A stretch of 32,397 nucleotides of DNA from Gemmatimonadota bacterium (GCA_028874335.1 JAPPJY010000026.1:1-32397), one strand, 5' to 3'. Counted from the stretch's first letter, positions 24,089-32,349 are shown. Translations and numbers: made by a program. Notes: generated by a model from the letters alone, not told the origin.

Positions 24089-25831
24089 CTATGACGCGCC
24101 CTCCACCCGAACGGTAACGATGTCCAGATCGTGATACTTCTGGTGACGTACGGACGAAGCGTAATGGCGCAACAGCCTGAACGATATTTCATGTTCGTCC
24201 AGGATCTCCGGCTGTTCACTCAGATATGCCAGCCTGTCTTCCAGATTTTCTCCCGCCGCAGCCGCCAGAAACTCGAGTTCCGCGGTCCCTTCCACTCGCC
24301 GTGCGGTGATGACGAGCAGCCGCTCATCCTCATGCGCACTCTCCCCGGCCTGTTCTATCAGAATCGACAGGGTCTCTTCACCCGCGGCGCACAGCCGGCC
24401 CGTTGCCGGCTCCGTCCATCCGATGCCTGCCGCGAACCCGCGAAGGAATTTGTCGATACCCGGAAGAGAGGCGGTGGACAATTCGACCCGGAGACGTTTC
24501 CGGCGGCGGGCGGTCAACTCCATGAAAGCGGTCAGCAGGATGGCCGCAAGACCGCCCGCGGTCATCCCGTTTCCGAGCAACGTCCCCCACGTCCTGCCAA
24601 GCAAATCGGGAAAGATCACCTGATTCTGAAAACCCACGCCCAGCCAGAACGCCAGGCCGACCACCGTGGCCTTCCGGTGATCGACACCGTCCTCGACAAT
24701 CAGCTTCATACCCTGTACGAATAACAGGCCGATCAGCAGCGTGACATAGGCAGCCGCGACGGGATTGGGAATGGCGATCACGAGGGCGGTTACCTTGGGG
24801 GACAGGGCCAGGAGGACGAATAGGATCCCGATATATATCCCGACGCGGCGCGCCGCGACTCCGGTCAGTTCGGCAAGTGAAATGCTGGTGGAATAGGTCG
24901 TATTGGGCGGCGTACCGATGAGGCCGGAGAGCAGATTGCCCATGCCGTCGGCGTTGAGGGCGCCCTGCACCAGGCGGAAGTCGGTTGCGCGGGGCCGGCG
25001 TCGGGAGACCCGTTGAATGGCGACGCCGTCGCCAACCGTCTCGATCGCCCCGACGACCGTGACCACTACAAATGCCGGCAGCAGCGCCCAGAACTCCGCG
25101 CTCAGGGAGAGATCCAGCCCCGGCCAGGCGTAACTCGGAAAACCGATCCAGGGCGCGTCGACGACAGGACGTACATCGTACAGTCCGAACGGCGCGGCAA
25201 CCACGCATCCAACGGCGATTCCGATCAGCGGCGCCCACAGCCGCAGGAAGGCGGGGGCCCGCAGCGCCAGCACGACGAGAGTAAGGAATGCCGCGCCGGC
25301 CGCGGTTGGTGACGCCGCCGCCGGCGTCCCCTCGGGCACGTCCTTCAACAGGCCGAAAACCACAGGCATCACGGTAACAGCGATCAGCATGATCACGGTG
25401 CCGGCGACAACCGGCGTAATGATGCGGCGCAGGAGTGAAAGACGCGCGGCCATGGCGAACTGAAACAGCGAGGATACCACGATCAGGCTCGCCATCAAAG
25501 CCGGCCCGCCCTTCACCAGCGCCGTAATGCACACCGCGATGAAGGCGCCGGACGTGCCCATGATGAGCACGTGGCCCGCCCCGATCCGCCCCACCCTCAC
25601 CGCCTGCAGAACGGTGCTCACGCCGCTGACCACCAGCGCCGCGAAGGCGATCCAGTTCAGATAGCTGTCCGGTTGATTGGCCGCCCGGCCGATGATTACC
25701 GCGCTGAGCACCACGGGCGCCAGGACCACAACCGCGGCCTGAAAACCGACCGCGGCGGCGACTGTGTGCGGGGGCCTCTCGTCCGGTTCGTACCGTATGG
25801 TTTCGTTTGTACGGGTTTCTTCCGAAGGCAT
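24089..25831 (-). CDS. NCS2-family purine/xanthine permease with C-terminal regulatory-like domain
   Basis: A 580-residue nucleobase:cation symporter. Residues 25-440 hold about 14 membrane segments with NCS2 motifs GAIETVGDGVAIQ (261-273) and ADGMGNLLSGLIGTPPNTTY (294-313). Unlike ordinary members (about 430-460 residues) it carries a 120-residue soluble tail, about 455-577, including FLRGFAAGIGW, EETLSILIE, LEFLAAAAGENLEDRLAYL and RLLRHYASSVRHQKYHDLDIV. The tail resembles GHKL/anti-sigma-like ATPase folds, but the Glu-x-x-x-Asn box is not intact, so ATP binding is doubtful. It follows a Tsx-like channel gene by 34 nt with GGGAG before the ATG, suggesting a two-membrane uptake route for nucleosides or nucleobases. 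Confidence 0.88.
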   Translation of the reverse strand: MPSEETRTNETIRYEPDERPPHTVAAAVGFQAAVVVLAPVVLSAVIIGRAANQPDSYLNWIAFAALVVSGVSTVLQAVRVGRIGAGHVLIMGTSGAFIAVCITALVKGGPALMASLIVVSSLFQFAMAARLSLLRRIITPVVAGTVIMLIAVTVMPVVFGLLKDVPEGTPAAASPTAAGAAFLTLVVLALRAPAFLRLWAPLIGIAVGCVVAAPFGLYDVRPVVDAPWIGFPSYAWPGLDLSLSAEFWALLPAFVVVTVVGAIETVGDGVAIQRVSRRRPRATDFRLVQGALNADGMGNLLSGLIGTPPNTTYSTSISLAELTGVAARRVGIYIGILFVLLALSPKVTALVIAIPNPVAAAYVTLLIGLLFVQGMKLIVEDGVDHRKATVVGLAFWLGVGFQNQVIFPDLLGRTWGTLLGNGMTAGGLAAILLTAFMELTARRRKRLRVELSTASLPGIDKFLRGFAAGIGWTEPATGRLCAAGEETLSILIEQAGESAHEDERLLVITARRVEGTAELEFLAAAAGENLEDRLAYLSEQPEILDEHEISFRLLRHYASSVRHQKYHDLDIVTVRVEGAS

Positions 25832-25865
25832 CTGTCTCTCCCTATCGATCCGCCCGGCGGCCAGG

Positions 25866-26639
25866 CTACATGCGCCAGACCACGAGCATCTGCGCGATCA
25901 TTTCGTCCTCGTCCGTTCCAAGCTTATTGCGCCAAAATTGGAACTCTACGCCGGCCATGAATTGGTTGGCTTCGCCCGCCATCGCCTTGCCCACGTCCCA
26001 CACAAGTTGCGGCTGCGCAAGGATAGACGCGTTGACGTCTTCGCCGAATTCGTTGGTACGACCGCCAATGTACTCTGCATGGCCCGTAAACGTGAATGAT
26101 TGCTCCGCCGCTTCGATGGGCAGCAGCCAGCTGACGTCGAACATGAAGCTGTTGCCGGTCTTCGGCGCGCCGCCGCCGTCCACGCCGGTATTGTCGTCAA
26201 TATAGGCCGTCAGGTCCGTATTCAGAAACAGGAATCCAGGCACACTCCAGGAGGCCCTCACGCCCGGGAGATATTTCAATACCTTGGCGTCGCCCCCCGC
26301 GTTGACGCCGGCAACCAGGGCGACATCCCGAATGGGACCCACGCGCACCTCCTTTTTCGACAGTTTGCCGAAACTCAGTGTGGGATACCACTCGGAATAA
26401 AAGTCCCTGTCGTTGAATCCGTCGCTGACGCTGTCGTCAATGTAATCGAGAAAAAAGAAACTGTCGCCCAGTTTCCATCTCGAGGCGTTCTGTACGGTAA
26501 ACACAAACGTCCATTGGTCGGACCCCGAGAATGGATTCACGTGTGAGCCGTATTGAAAGTGAAACTCCGTCTGCGCGATTGCCGCGTTCGGAATTGTCAG
26601 GAGCAGAACAACCAGAATACCTGCGTATACCGTTTTCAT
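25866..26639 (-). CDS. Tsx-like nucleoside-channel outer-membrane protein
   Basis: A 257-residue beta-barrel precursor. A signal peptide ends near residue 22 (AAIAQ). The mature protein begins TEFHFQYGSHVNPF, has alternating beta strands (YSEWYPTLSFGKLS, FMFDVSWLLPIEAAEQSFTFTGHAEYIGG, FMAGVEFQFWRNKLGT) and ends VVWRM with a hydrophobic/aromatic last strand. These match the Tsx/nucleoside-binding outer-membrane family. It lies upstream of the NCS2 permease in the same operon, so it likely lets nucleosides or bases cross the outer membrane. GAGGTAGG is upstream of the ATG. Confidence 0.83.
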   Translation of the reverse strand: MKTVYAGILVVLLLTIPNAAIAQTEFHFQYGSHVNPFSGSDQWTFVFTVQNASRWKLGDSFFFLDYIDDSVSDGFNDRDFYSEWYPTLSFGKLSKKEVRVGPIRDVALVAGVNAGGDAKVLKYLPGVRASWSVPGFLFLNTDLTAYIDDNTGVDGGGAPKTGNSFMFDVSWLLPIEAAEQSFTFTGHAEYIGGRTNEFGEDVNASILAQPQLVWDVGKAMAGEANQFMAGVEFQFWRNKLGTDEDEMIAQMLVVWRM

Positions 26640-26821
26640 TGCGTTTTGCCTACCTCACGTCAGGCATTTGAGGCGCAGATTGCCGCATTCGAAGCCAAAG
26701 TTCACAAAAACAACCGGCCGGTACAGGCGTTGAACGGCCGCGAGATTCACATTGATGCTGGCGAGGAAGAATAAACCGTAGATTGGTAGGCAGTTGATTC
26801 GGGGGAGGATTTCTACAGTTC

Positions 26822-27038
26822 TAACCTTGATTCGTCGTTTTTCGGGGACGTTAGTTCGTATATGTGCAAGTTGATAAAGGTGATTAAACTGCTGATTACC
26901 AGGATACACCAGGTCAATGGACGTGATCGAAAATATCATCCTTATGAACGACCTTGATACCCCATCCGGCACCGGTCCCTTCTGTGCTTTTTGTGGCCAA
27001 TTTGACTGTTGTCTTTTTCGAATCGGAATTGACGTTAA
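26822..27038 (+). repeat. Repeat family copy D, left half conserved, right half rearranged
   Basis: The left 110 bases follow the family (TAACCTTGATTCG..., GATTACCAGGATACACCAGGTCAATGGACGTGA). Beyond about 26930 the sequence is unrelated until a right-end-like CGGAATTGACGTTAA at about 27025-27038. The total of 217 bp, instead of 197, and the divergence suggest an older or rearranged copy. Right after it, AAGGCAATTAGAC (27041-27053) recalls AAGGCGATTAGAC from inside the element, hinting at another degenerate piece. It lies between the Tsx-like gene start and the end of the MFS gene. Confidence 0.7.
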
Positions 27039-27064
27039 TCAAGGCAATTAGACTGTGGTCGCGT

Positions 27065-28369
27065 TCAGGACTTCTCCGGAACCGGAATCCCGTAACGGTG
27101 CAGCGTGCTCGCCAGCGTGGGACGCCCCAGGCGAATCCTGCCGTCGTTCAGCAGGTACGTGAAAAGATATCCCGCGCCCAGCATGAGGATCCCGATGAGG
27201 AAGCAGTACATCACCGCTCTATCGGGATAGACATCCTTGAGATATCCGACGTACAGGGGACCCGTGATACCGGCGGCGGCCCAGGCCGTCAGGACGGCGC
27301 CGTAGATGGTCGACATCTTCCTGGTGCCGAATACGTCAAGGACGAAGGGCGGCATGGTCGCGAATCCGCCGCCGAAGCAGAGCAGGACGTAGCAGACGAG
27401 GGCGGAGAATACCCAGGGATTGGTCTCCGTCATCAGGATTCCGAAGACAACCATCTGGCTGGCGAGGAGAACTCTGAATATCGTAACCCGGCCGAACTTG
27501 TCCGATAGCAATCCCCAGAACAGGCGTCCCAATCCGTTGCAGATGGAACTCACGGCGATCAGCGTGGCGCCGTATTCGGCCAGCATGGTTGGCTCTATCG
27601 TGTTGTCCGCCAGACCCCAGATCTCCTGGAGGATTTCGGACTGGAAGCTGATGACGGAGATTCCGGCGGCGATATTGAAGAAGAAGACGATCCACATGAT
27701 CACGAACTGGGTCGTCTTGAGATACGTCACGGCCGAGTCCGGTTCTCCGTATTCCAGCGCCTCATCGGCTGTACCGCCCGCCGGGCCCACGGTCGCGGGC
27801 GGATCGCTGAGGGCCAGACTGCAGGGTAGCAGAATGACGCCGAATATGATCCCGAGCCAGATGAAGACAAGCGGGAGCGTGCCCTCCGTGGTTACGATTA
27901 AAAATGGCGCCAGTCCCTTGCTCAGCAGGAAAGCGCCCACGCCGAAGCCCATAACCACGATACCGGTGGCCAGTCCTTTCCGATCGGGGAACCATTTGGC
28001 GACCGTGGCGACCGGCGTGACGTAACCCAGTCCGATACCCGCGCCGCCTATTACGCCATAGCCCAGATAGAACAGCGGTATCGAGTCCAGGTGAAGCGCC
28101 GCCCCGGAGATCAGGTATCCGCCTGAAAACAGGATACTGCCGGTCACCGCCAGAAACCTCGGACCCAACCGGGAGAGCATGTTGCCCGCCCAGGCGGCCG
28201 AGACACCAAGCGTAAAAATCGCGATACTGAACGCCCACGCAGTCTCGGTATGTGTCCAGCCGCCCCGATGCACCAGAATCGTCTGGAAGAAGCTCCAGGC
28301 GTAAACCGTGCCGAAGCAGACTTGCAGAACCGTGCAGAATAGTGCGATAGCGCTTCTTGGAATACGCAA
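27065..28369 (-). CDS. MFS transporter, oxalate/formate-antiporter-like (OFA) family
   Basis: A 434-residue major-facilitator protein with 12 predicted membrane segments. Characteristic parts are AIALFCTVLQVCFGTVYAWS (the OFA first helix), GIGLGYVTPVATVAKWFPDRKGLATG (the loop 4-5 motif of OFA members) and GLGRLFWGLLSDKFGR (the cytoplasmic loop between halves). OFA members exchange mono- and dicarboxylates; the substrate here is unknown. The start is TTG with GGAGG 8 nt before it, 14 nt after the stop of the HAMP gene, making it the third gene of an operon with a binding protein and a HAMP protein. Confidence 0.88.
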   Translation of the reverse strand: MRIPRSAIALFCTVLQVCFGTVYAWSFFQTILVHRGGWTHTETAWAFSIAIFTLGVSAAWAGNMLSRLGPRFLAVTGSILFSGGYLISGAALHLDSIPLFYLGYGVIGGAGIGLGYVTPVATVAKWFPDRKGLATGIVVMGFGVGAFLLSKGLAPFLIVTTEGTLPLVFIWLGIIFGVILLPCSLALSDPPATVGPAGGTADEALEYGEPDSAVTYLKTTQFVIMWIVFFFNIAAGISVISFQSEILQEIWGLADNTIEPTMLAEYGATLIAVSSICNGLGRLFWGLLSDKFGRVTIFRVLLASQMVVFGILMTETNPWVFSALVCYVLLCFGGGFATMPPFVLDVFGTRKMSTIYGAVLTAWAAAGITGPLYVGYLKDVYPDRAVMYCFLIGILMLGAGYLFTYLLNDGRIRLGRPTLASTLHRYGIPVPEKS

Positions 28370-28383
28370 CGCCCGTCCTCCGG

Positions 28384-29127
28384 TTAACCCGAGTTTTCGG
28401 CCGACCCTCCCGGTCCCCCGCCGCCAGGCGAATGTCCCGAAATGTGACGAAACAGCCGCGCGAGGTCGCCTACTTCATCGTCGCGGGCAAGCAGTTCGTC
28501 GTCCTCCTGCTTATCCTGCTTGCGATCGTCGGCCAGATCCACCGCATAGGAAAGAAGCCCACCCAGCGGCTTTGCGGCCAGGTTGACCAGCCAGATCGAC
28601 GCCAGCACGCCCACAACGAGAAAGATACTGATGAGAATGACCTGCTGGCCGATGGCGCGCTGAATCTTGAGCGCGACGATGTCCAGGTCCATACCGACGT
28701 GTACCGTGCCGGCAACGCCGGCCAGGATCGGGCTGCCCACCTCCAGGAAATCGCCCAAACCCGGAATGCTTCGCTCAACCGGTTCGGTGCTGGACGGATC
28801 GCTCTCGAGAATCTCCTCGGGGATACCCGGAACGAAGGTATGTGCAAGATACTCGCCCTTTTCGCTGGTGATGTAGATGTAACGGATACCCTGAATCTCT
28901 ACGAACTGGTCGATCATTGACTGCAGCGTCGCAAGATTCCGGTTCAACAGGATGTCCACGCTGGCGTTGGCGATGGTCTTCGCGATGTCTTTGCTGTTGG
29001 ACGCGTACTCCGCCGACAACTGCGTGTCTACGGTGTAGATGCACAGGAACGACGTGGACAGTACGATCAGCCCGAAAAGCGCAAAGATGCCGAACCTGGT
29101 CTTCTGAAACAGCTTTTGTATTTTCAT
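28384..29127 (-). CDS. Two-helix membrane protein with periplasmic sensor and HAMP domain but no output domain
   Basis: A 247-residue protein with transmembrane helices at about 13-33 and 160-183, a periplasmic PAS/Cache-like domain between them (SKDIAKTIANASVDILLNRN, IRYIYITSEKGEYLAHTFV, VHVGMDLDIVALKIQRAIG), and a HAMP domain at 184-230 (LAAKPLGGLLSYAVDLA, DDEVGDLARLFRHIS). It ends in a glycine-rich tail (GHSPGGGGPGGSAENSG), where a kinase, cyclase or methyl-accepting domain would be expected. It starts 1 nt after the binding-protein gene. Possible roles are a binding-protein co-receptor that signals through another protein, or a truncated receptor. Confidence 0.85.
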   Translation of the reverse strand: MKIQKLFQKTRFGIFALFGLIVLSTSFLCIYTVDTQLSAEYASNSKDIAKTIANASVDILLNRNLATLQSMIDQFVEIQGIRYIYITSEKGEYLAHTFVPGIPEEILESDPSSTEPVERSIPGLGDFLEVGSPILAGVAGTVHVGMDLDIVALKIQRAIGQQVILISIFLVVGVLASIWLVNLAAKPLGGLLSYAVDLADDRKQDKQEDDELLARDDEVGDLARLFRHISGHSPGGGGPGGSAENSG

Positions 29128-29128
29128 A

Positions 29129-30496
29129 TTACGAAAGCCAGCTTTCCCAGTCGTTCAGGGTGACAAACCGGCCGTCCTGAACAACGGTATAGTAAACGGT
29201 TTGCAGTCCCTGTCGCCGATCGGGCCCGAAAGAGACCTTCTCACCGATGCCGAGGTCGAAATCCCGGACAGAGAATACCGCGCCCTCCAGTCCCGCCCTG
29301 CTTGGATTATCTCCAAGGCGCCTGAGAATCTCGGTCATCAGCTTTGCATCCAGAAAACCCTCCAGGCTTACGAAGCTCTGCTCGAATGGACTGTAGGGCT
29401 CTTTGACCAGTTCCTTGGGAACGGCCGGATTGTAGCGCGCCATCAACTCACGGTACTCTCTCACGGCCGGAATGGACGTGTCTTCGTAGCTGGGCACGAC
29501 CTGGGAGTTGACGAGATACCGGGTATACGTCTCGGCGTCGTCACGGCCCTCGCTGAGCAGATGCAGCAGATTCTCGCTGCCAACGAATGAGAGATTGGCG
29601 ATCGGGACCTTTAGGCCCAGGTCGATCGCGTCGCGGGCGAAGGCCGCGCACGCGGCGTACGAACCGATGCAGATGACGGCGTCAGGAGAACCCTTCTGCA
29701 GAATCTCAACCTGCCGCCTCATGCTTCCGGTAAACCTCTGCCCGCGGCGGTAGGTCGCCTCGGCGGCAATGTGTTCGCCGTGCGCCTCGATTGCCGCTCT
29801 CACGCCCGCCCATCCGCTGCGTCCGTACGCGTCGGCCTGGTAGAACACGGCGATCCGCTTTCTCCCTGTACGAACGAAATTGTCGACGAGGCCCGCTGTC
29901 TCCTGGCGATAGGACGCCCGGAGGTTGAACGCGAAATCCCCGTATGGCGGCTCACGTTGAGGCTGGGCGCCGGTAAACGGGAAAAACAGATAGACCCGCT
30001 CGTCCTGGAACTTCTTCAGAAGGGGAAGCGCGCGGGTCACCGTGGGCGTGCCGACGTACCCGAATAACAGGAACACGTGATCTTCAAGCATGAGCTTCAT
30101 GGTGTTCTTCACACACGGGTCCGGCTGGTACCCGTCGTCGTACAGCTTGAAGACGATCTGGCGGCCGCCAACGCCGCCGCTTTCATTGACGTGATTGAAG
30201 TAAGACCTGGCGCCCCGGTAGAGCTCGCTGCCCAGCCCCCGGGAGGGCCCGGAAAACGCGGCGGACATGCCCAGGACGATCTTGTCGTCATAGACGCCTT
30301 CGGAGCCGCCGACGCCAGTCGGATTTACGATTGAGTCCCCGTTCGATCCTCCTGTCTGGGCGCCAACGTCCCTCCAACCTCCCCAGGACAACGCCAGCAG
30401 TCCGAGCAAGCCCCGACGGAGCATCGACCTTCGCGTCAGGTCGGACGCCCGGTCATTCAGGATATCGGGTCCGCGGGTGCAGTTGGGAATATCCAT
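29129..30496 (-). CDS. Tat-exported LivJ-type substrate-binding protein
   Basis: A 455-residue type 1 periplasmic binding protein. A twin-arginine signal TRRSMLRRGLLGLLALSWGG (21-40) suggests export in a folded state, perhaps with a bound cofactor. The receptor domain starts near residue 72 (KIVLGMSAAFSGPSRGLGSELYRGA, then GGVGGRQIVFKLYDDGYQPD, then LFGYVGTPTVTRALPLLKK). The start chosen is ATG at 30496 with AGGA upstream. It is the first gene of an operon with a HAMP protein and an MFS carrier; no ABC permease is nearby, so sensing is as likely as transport. Its sequence differs clearly from the five lipoproteins at 12-21 kb. Confidence 0.87.
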   Translation of the reverse strand: MDIPNCTRGPDILNDRASDLTRRSMLRRGLLGLLALSWGGWRDVGAQTGGSNGDSIVNPTGVGGSEGVYDDKIVLGMSAAFSGPSRGLGSELYRGARSYFNHVNESGGVGGRQIVFKLYDDGYQPDPCVKNTMKLMLEDHVFLLFGYVGTPTVTRALPLLKKFQDERVYLFFPFTGAQPQREPPYGDFAFNLRASYRQETAGLVDNFVRTGRKRIAVFYQADAYGRSGWAGVRAAIEAHGEHIAAEATYRRGQRFTGSMRRQVEILQKGSPDAVICIGSYAACAAFARDAIDLGLKVPIANLSFVGSENLLHLLSEGRDDAETYTRYLVNSQVVPSYEDTSIPAVREYRELMARYNPAVPKELVKEPYSPFEQSFVSLEGFLDAKLMTEILRRLGDNPSRAGLEGAVFSVRDFDLGIGEKVSFGPDRRQGLQTVYYTVVQDGRFVTLNDWESWLS

Positions 30497-30563
30497 TCCG
30501 TTCCTCGTCAGCTGAAATACGGATTTGCCTGAATGCGGGAAGAGGGTAGACCAAAAGCGGTGA

Positions 30564-30719
30564 GACGGTAGCCGGTAGAGGGTAGAGATATCCTGCCTTG
30601 TGAGGCTTCTTTTCGTGCCGGAGGCAAGGAGGGATAAATTAGCCGGCGAGGACATCTTCTACCGTCTTACGTCTCCCGTCTACCCGGTTTTCTCCCCCTC
30701 TACCGTCTACCGTCTACCC
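30564..30719. repeat. Heptamer tandem repeats in opposed orientation
   Basis: Three GNNGGTA heptamers (GACGGTA, GCCGGTA, GAGGGTA) occupy 30564-30584. Four TCTACCG-type heptamers lie at 30658-30685 and three more (TCTACCG, TCTACCG, TCTACCC) at 30699-30719. The right arrays are the reverse complement of the left type, so the region can pair as a large imperfect hairpin. It is intergenic, upstream of the Tat-exported binding-protein gene. A GGGCCGGGG-GAGAGGTC tail (30728-30746) like that at 3544-3562 follows. Confidence 0.7.
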
Positions 30720-30746
30720 GCTTCTGATGGGCCGGGGGGAGAGGTC

Positions 30747-30855
30747 CCGTTCACGTCCAGTGACCTGGTGTATCCTGGTAATCGGCAGCTTAATCGCCTG
30801 TATCAACTTGCGTATATTCGGTTTAACGTCCCGGAAAAATGGCGAATCATGTTTA
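30747..30855 (-). repeat. Repeat family copy E, inverted and truncated
   Basis: On the minus strand it reads TAAACATGATTCG... GGGACGTTAA... GATACAGGCGATTA... CCAGGATACACCAGGTCACT GGACGTGAA, matching the left 109 bases of the family, then stops; the right half is absent. The left-end TAA (30853-30855) is also the stop codon of the porin gene. This is the only copy in inverse orientation. Confidence 0.8.
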
Positions 30856-31968
30856 GAAATTGTAGGTAAAATGGATGTCCAGCCGGTTGGCGATTCCGTC
30901 GTTCGGTCCCTTGTAGGTGGTTTTCCAATAAAGGTATTCGACCGCTACCTGGAGCGGCTTCCACGGCCGATATCGGCCGACGGCGTAGAAGGCGCCATTC
31001 CTGGTACGTCCGCCCGAGGGCACGGCATCCTCGTCCGGCTTTTCCATCGTTGCCCCGGCGTAGAGCTTCCACTGGGCATTGGGCATGATCACGATCTGCG
31101 CCCACCCGCCGGTAGAGGCGATCTCCTCACCCGTCCTGGTGTTGACCCCCTGTCCGATGCCGCCGCGGATGTCGGTGAGGTTTCTCCCGGTCCATGCCTC
31201 GCCCTGTACCATGAACTGATCGGTAAGGGAGATCGAAGCGTCCAGACCCACCGCGGTCGACGTGAAGCTTGTTTTGCCGCCCACGGGTTCGGCCGTCTCC
31301 TCAGCGCCCCAATGGGCCCACGCGCCCCCCTTGAATTTCGGCTGCTCGAATCCCAGCCGCGCCTGCAGGAAAGGCAATGCGGCATCCCAGCCATCCAGAA
31401 TGCCATTCCTGTCCAGGTCTTTCCTGTCCACGGCCCCGGTCTGACCTGCCGCCATTGCCAGGGAAAACCCGCCCTCGGGTTTGTACGTGAGCCGCGCCTG
31501 GGGATGCCGGTCTCCAAGGTTGCCCGCATGCCACATCAGACCGTCGTTGTTTGCTATGGGAAAAATCGGGGAAATCACGTCCCAGCACTGTCCGGCGAGA
31601 AAGTGCCAGTCCCCCCGCTGCAGGTTGAAATAGGCCTGCCGGAGGCGCAGAATCTGGCGCGATTCGCTGCCCCCGTTCTGAAAGTCGATTTCGACGAGGC
31701 CGCTGATGCTGGAGCCTTCGTCCAGTTTCACGGGCTTGAACCTCGCCCCAAGGCGGGTGAGACGCGGGTACATGGTCAAATTGCCATCGGTCTCGGCGCC
31801 AGGTTCTTCCGGCTTTACCCAGAAGCCGAATTGGTGGCTTTGCATCTTCGAATCGTCGAAAACGGCGTCGAAGCGGACAAAGCCGTAAATCGACAATTCT
31901 CCGGCAAAAGCCCACTCCCCCCCGCTGAGCAGAAAGCCCAGAATCGCTGCGGCAATTGCCTTTTTCAA
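30853..31968 (-). CDS. DcaP-like outer-membrane porin
   Basis: A 371-residue beta-barrel precursor. The signal peptide is residues 1-22 (AFA-G), then GELSIYGFVRFDAVFDD, a typical start of DcaP-like and related porins, alternating strands (GLVEIDFQNGG, RLRQAYFNLQRGDWHFLAGQCWD), and a last strand ending LDIHFTYNF with terminal Phe for BAM recognition. Residues 184-195 (DLDRNGILDGWD) form a canonical EF-hand calcium loop in what should be an outer loop. The start is TTG with AAGGAG 7 nt upstream. Related porins carry negatively charged or aromatic small molecules. The stop codon belongs to repeat copy E, so the end of the gene coincides with the element boundary. Confidence 0.84.
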   Translation of the reverse strand: MKKAIAAAILGFLLSGGEWAFAGELSIYGFVRFDAVFDDSKMQSHQFGFWVKPEEPGAETDGNLTMYPRLTRLGARFKPVKLDEGSSISGLVEIDFQNGGSESRQILRLRQAYFNLQRGDWHFLAGQCWDVISPIFPIANNDGLMWHAGNLGDRHPQARLTYKPEGGFSLAMAAGQTGAVDRKDLDRNGILDGWDAALPFLQARLGFEQPKFKGGAWAHWGAEETAEPVGGKTSFTSTAVGLDASISLTDQFMVQGEAWTGRNLTDIRGGIGQGVNTRTGEEIASTGGWAQIVIMPNAQWKLYAGATMEKPDEDAVPSGGRTRNGAFYAVGRYRPWKPLQVAVEYLYWKTTYKGPNDGIANRLDIHFTYNF

Positions 31969-32057
31969 GAGTCACTCCTTCGCAGGTGGATTTCCACGTC
32001 CGGCCACGCGCCTGCGTTACGAATTCTCGATGTGCCTTTGACGTCCAACATCCTGCA

Positions 32058-32291
32058 CTACGACTCCGCGGATTCTTCCGCACTGTCGCCGTTCTGCGCA
32101 CGGATGCGTTCCACGTATGACCTGCCCTTGTTTACGGCTTTGTCCACGTTGCGTCGAACGGTCTGTCGGGTTTCGATACCGCTCCGGGGCGCCAGTAAGA
32201 CACCGGCGATTATTCCCAGGGCCATCCCGATGATCGCGCCGAGGCCGAATACCCCCAGGCAAAAGCTCACGTTATTCATCTCCCGATCCAC
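32058..32291 (-). CDS. YtxH-family small membrane protein
   Basis: About 77 residues. One membrane helix (CLGVFGLGAIIGMALGIIAG) is followed by VLLAPRSGIETRQTVRRNVD, the YtxH signature, and a charged tail (VNKGRSYVERIRAQNGDSAEE). The start chosen is the GTG at 32291, because GAGGAGG lies 5 nt before it; the ATG at 32279 has no room for a ribosome site. Function of the family is unclear, linked to stress or cell-envelope responses. Confidence 0.8.
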   Translation of the reverse strand: MDREMNNVSFCLGVFGLGAIIGMALGIIAGVLLAPRSGIETRQTVRRNVDKAVNKGRSYVERIRAQNGDSAEESAES

Positions 32292-32349
32292 AGAAGCCTC
32301 CTCGTTGGTTGTCCTGCAATCAGATTCTCGCACGAATCCCTAATTGAGT

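Noticed and set aside
28384..29127. Frameshift joining the HAMP protein to a downstream kinase
   Set aside because: The next gene begins 14 nt later and is an intact MFS carrier in its own right; no kinase motif is found in any frame nearby.
30727..32343. A 538-codon open frame on the plus strand
   Set aside because: Antisense to the porin and YtxH-like genes; its N-terminal part is only the translation of repeat copy E.
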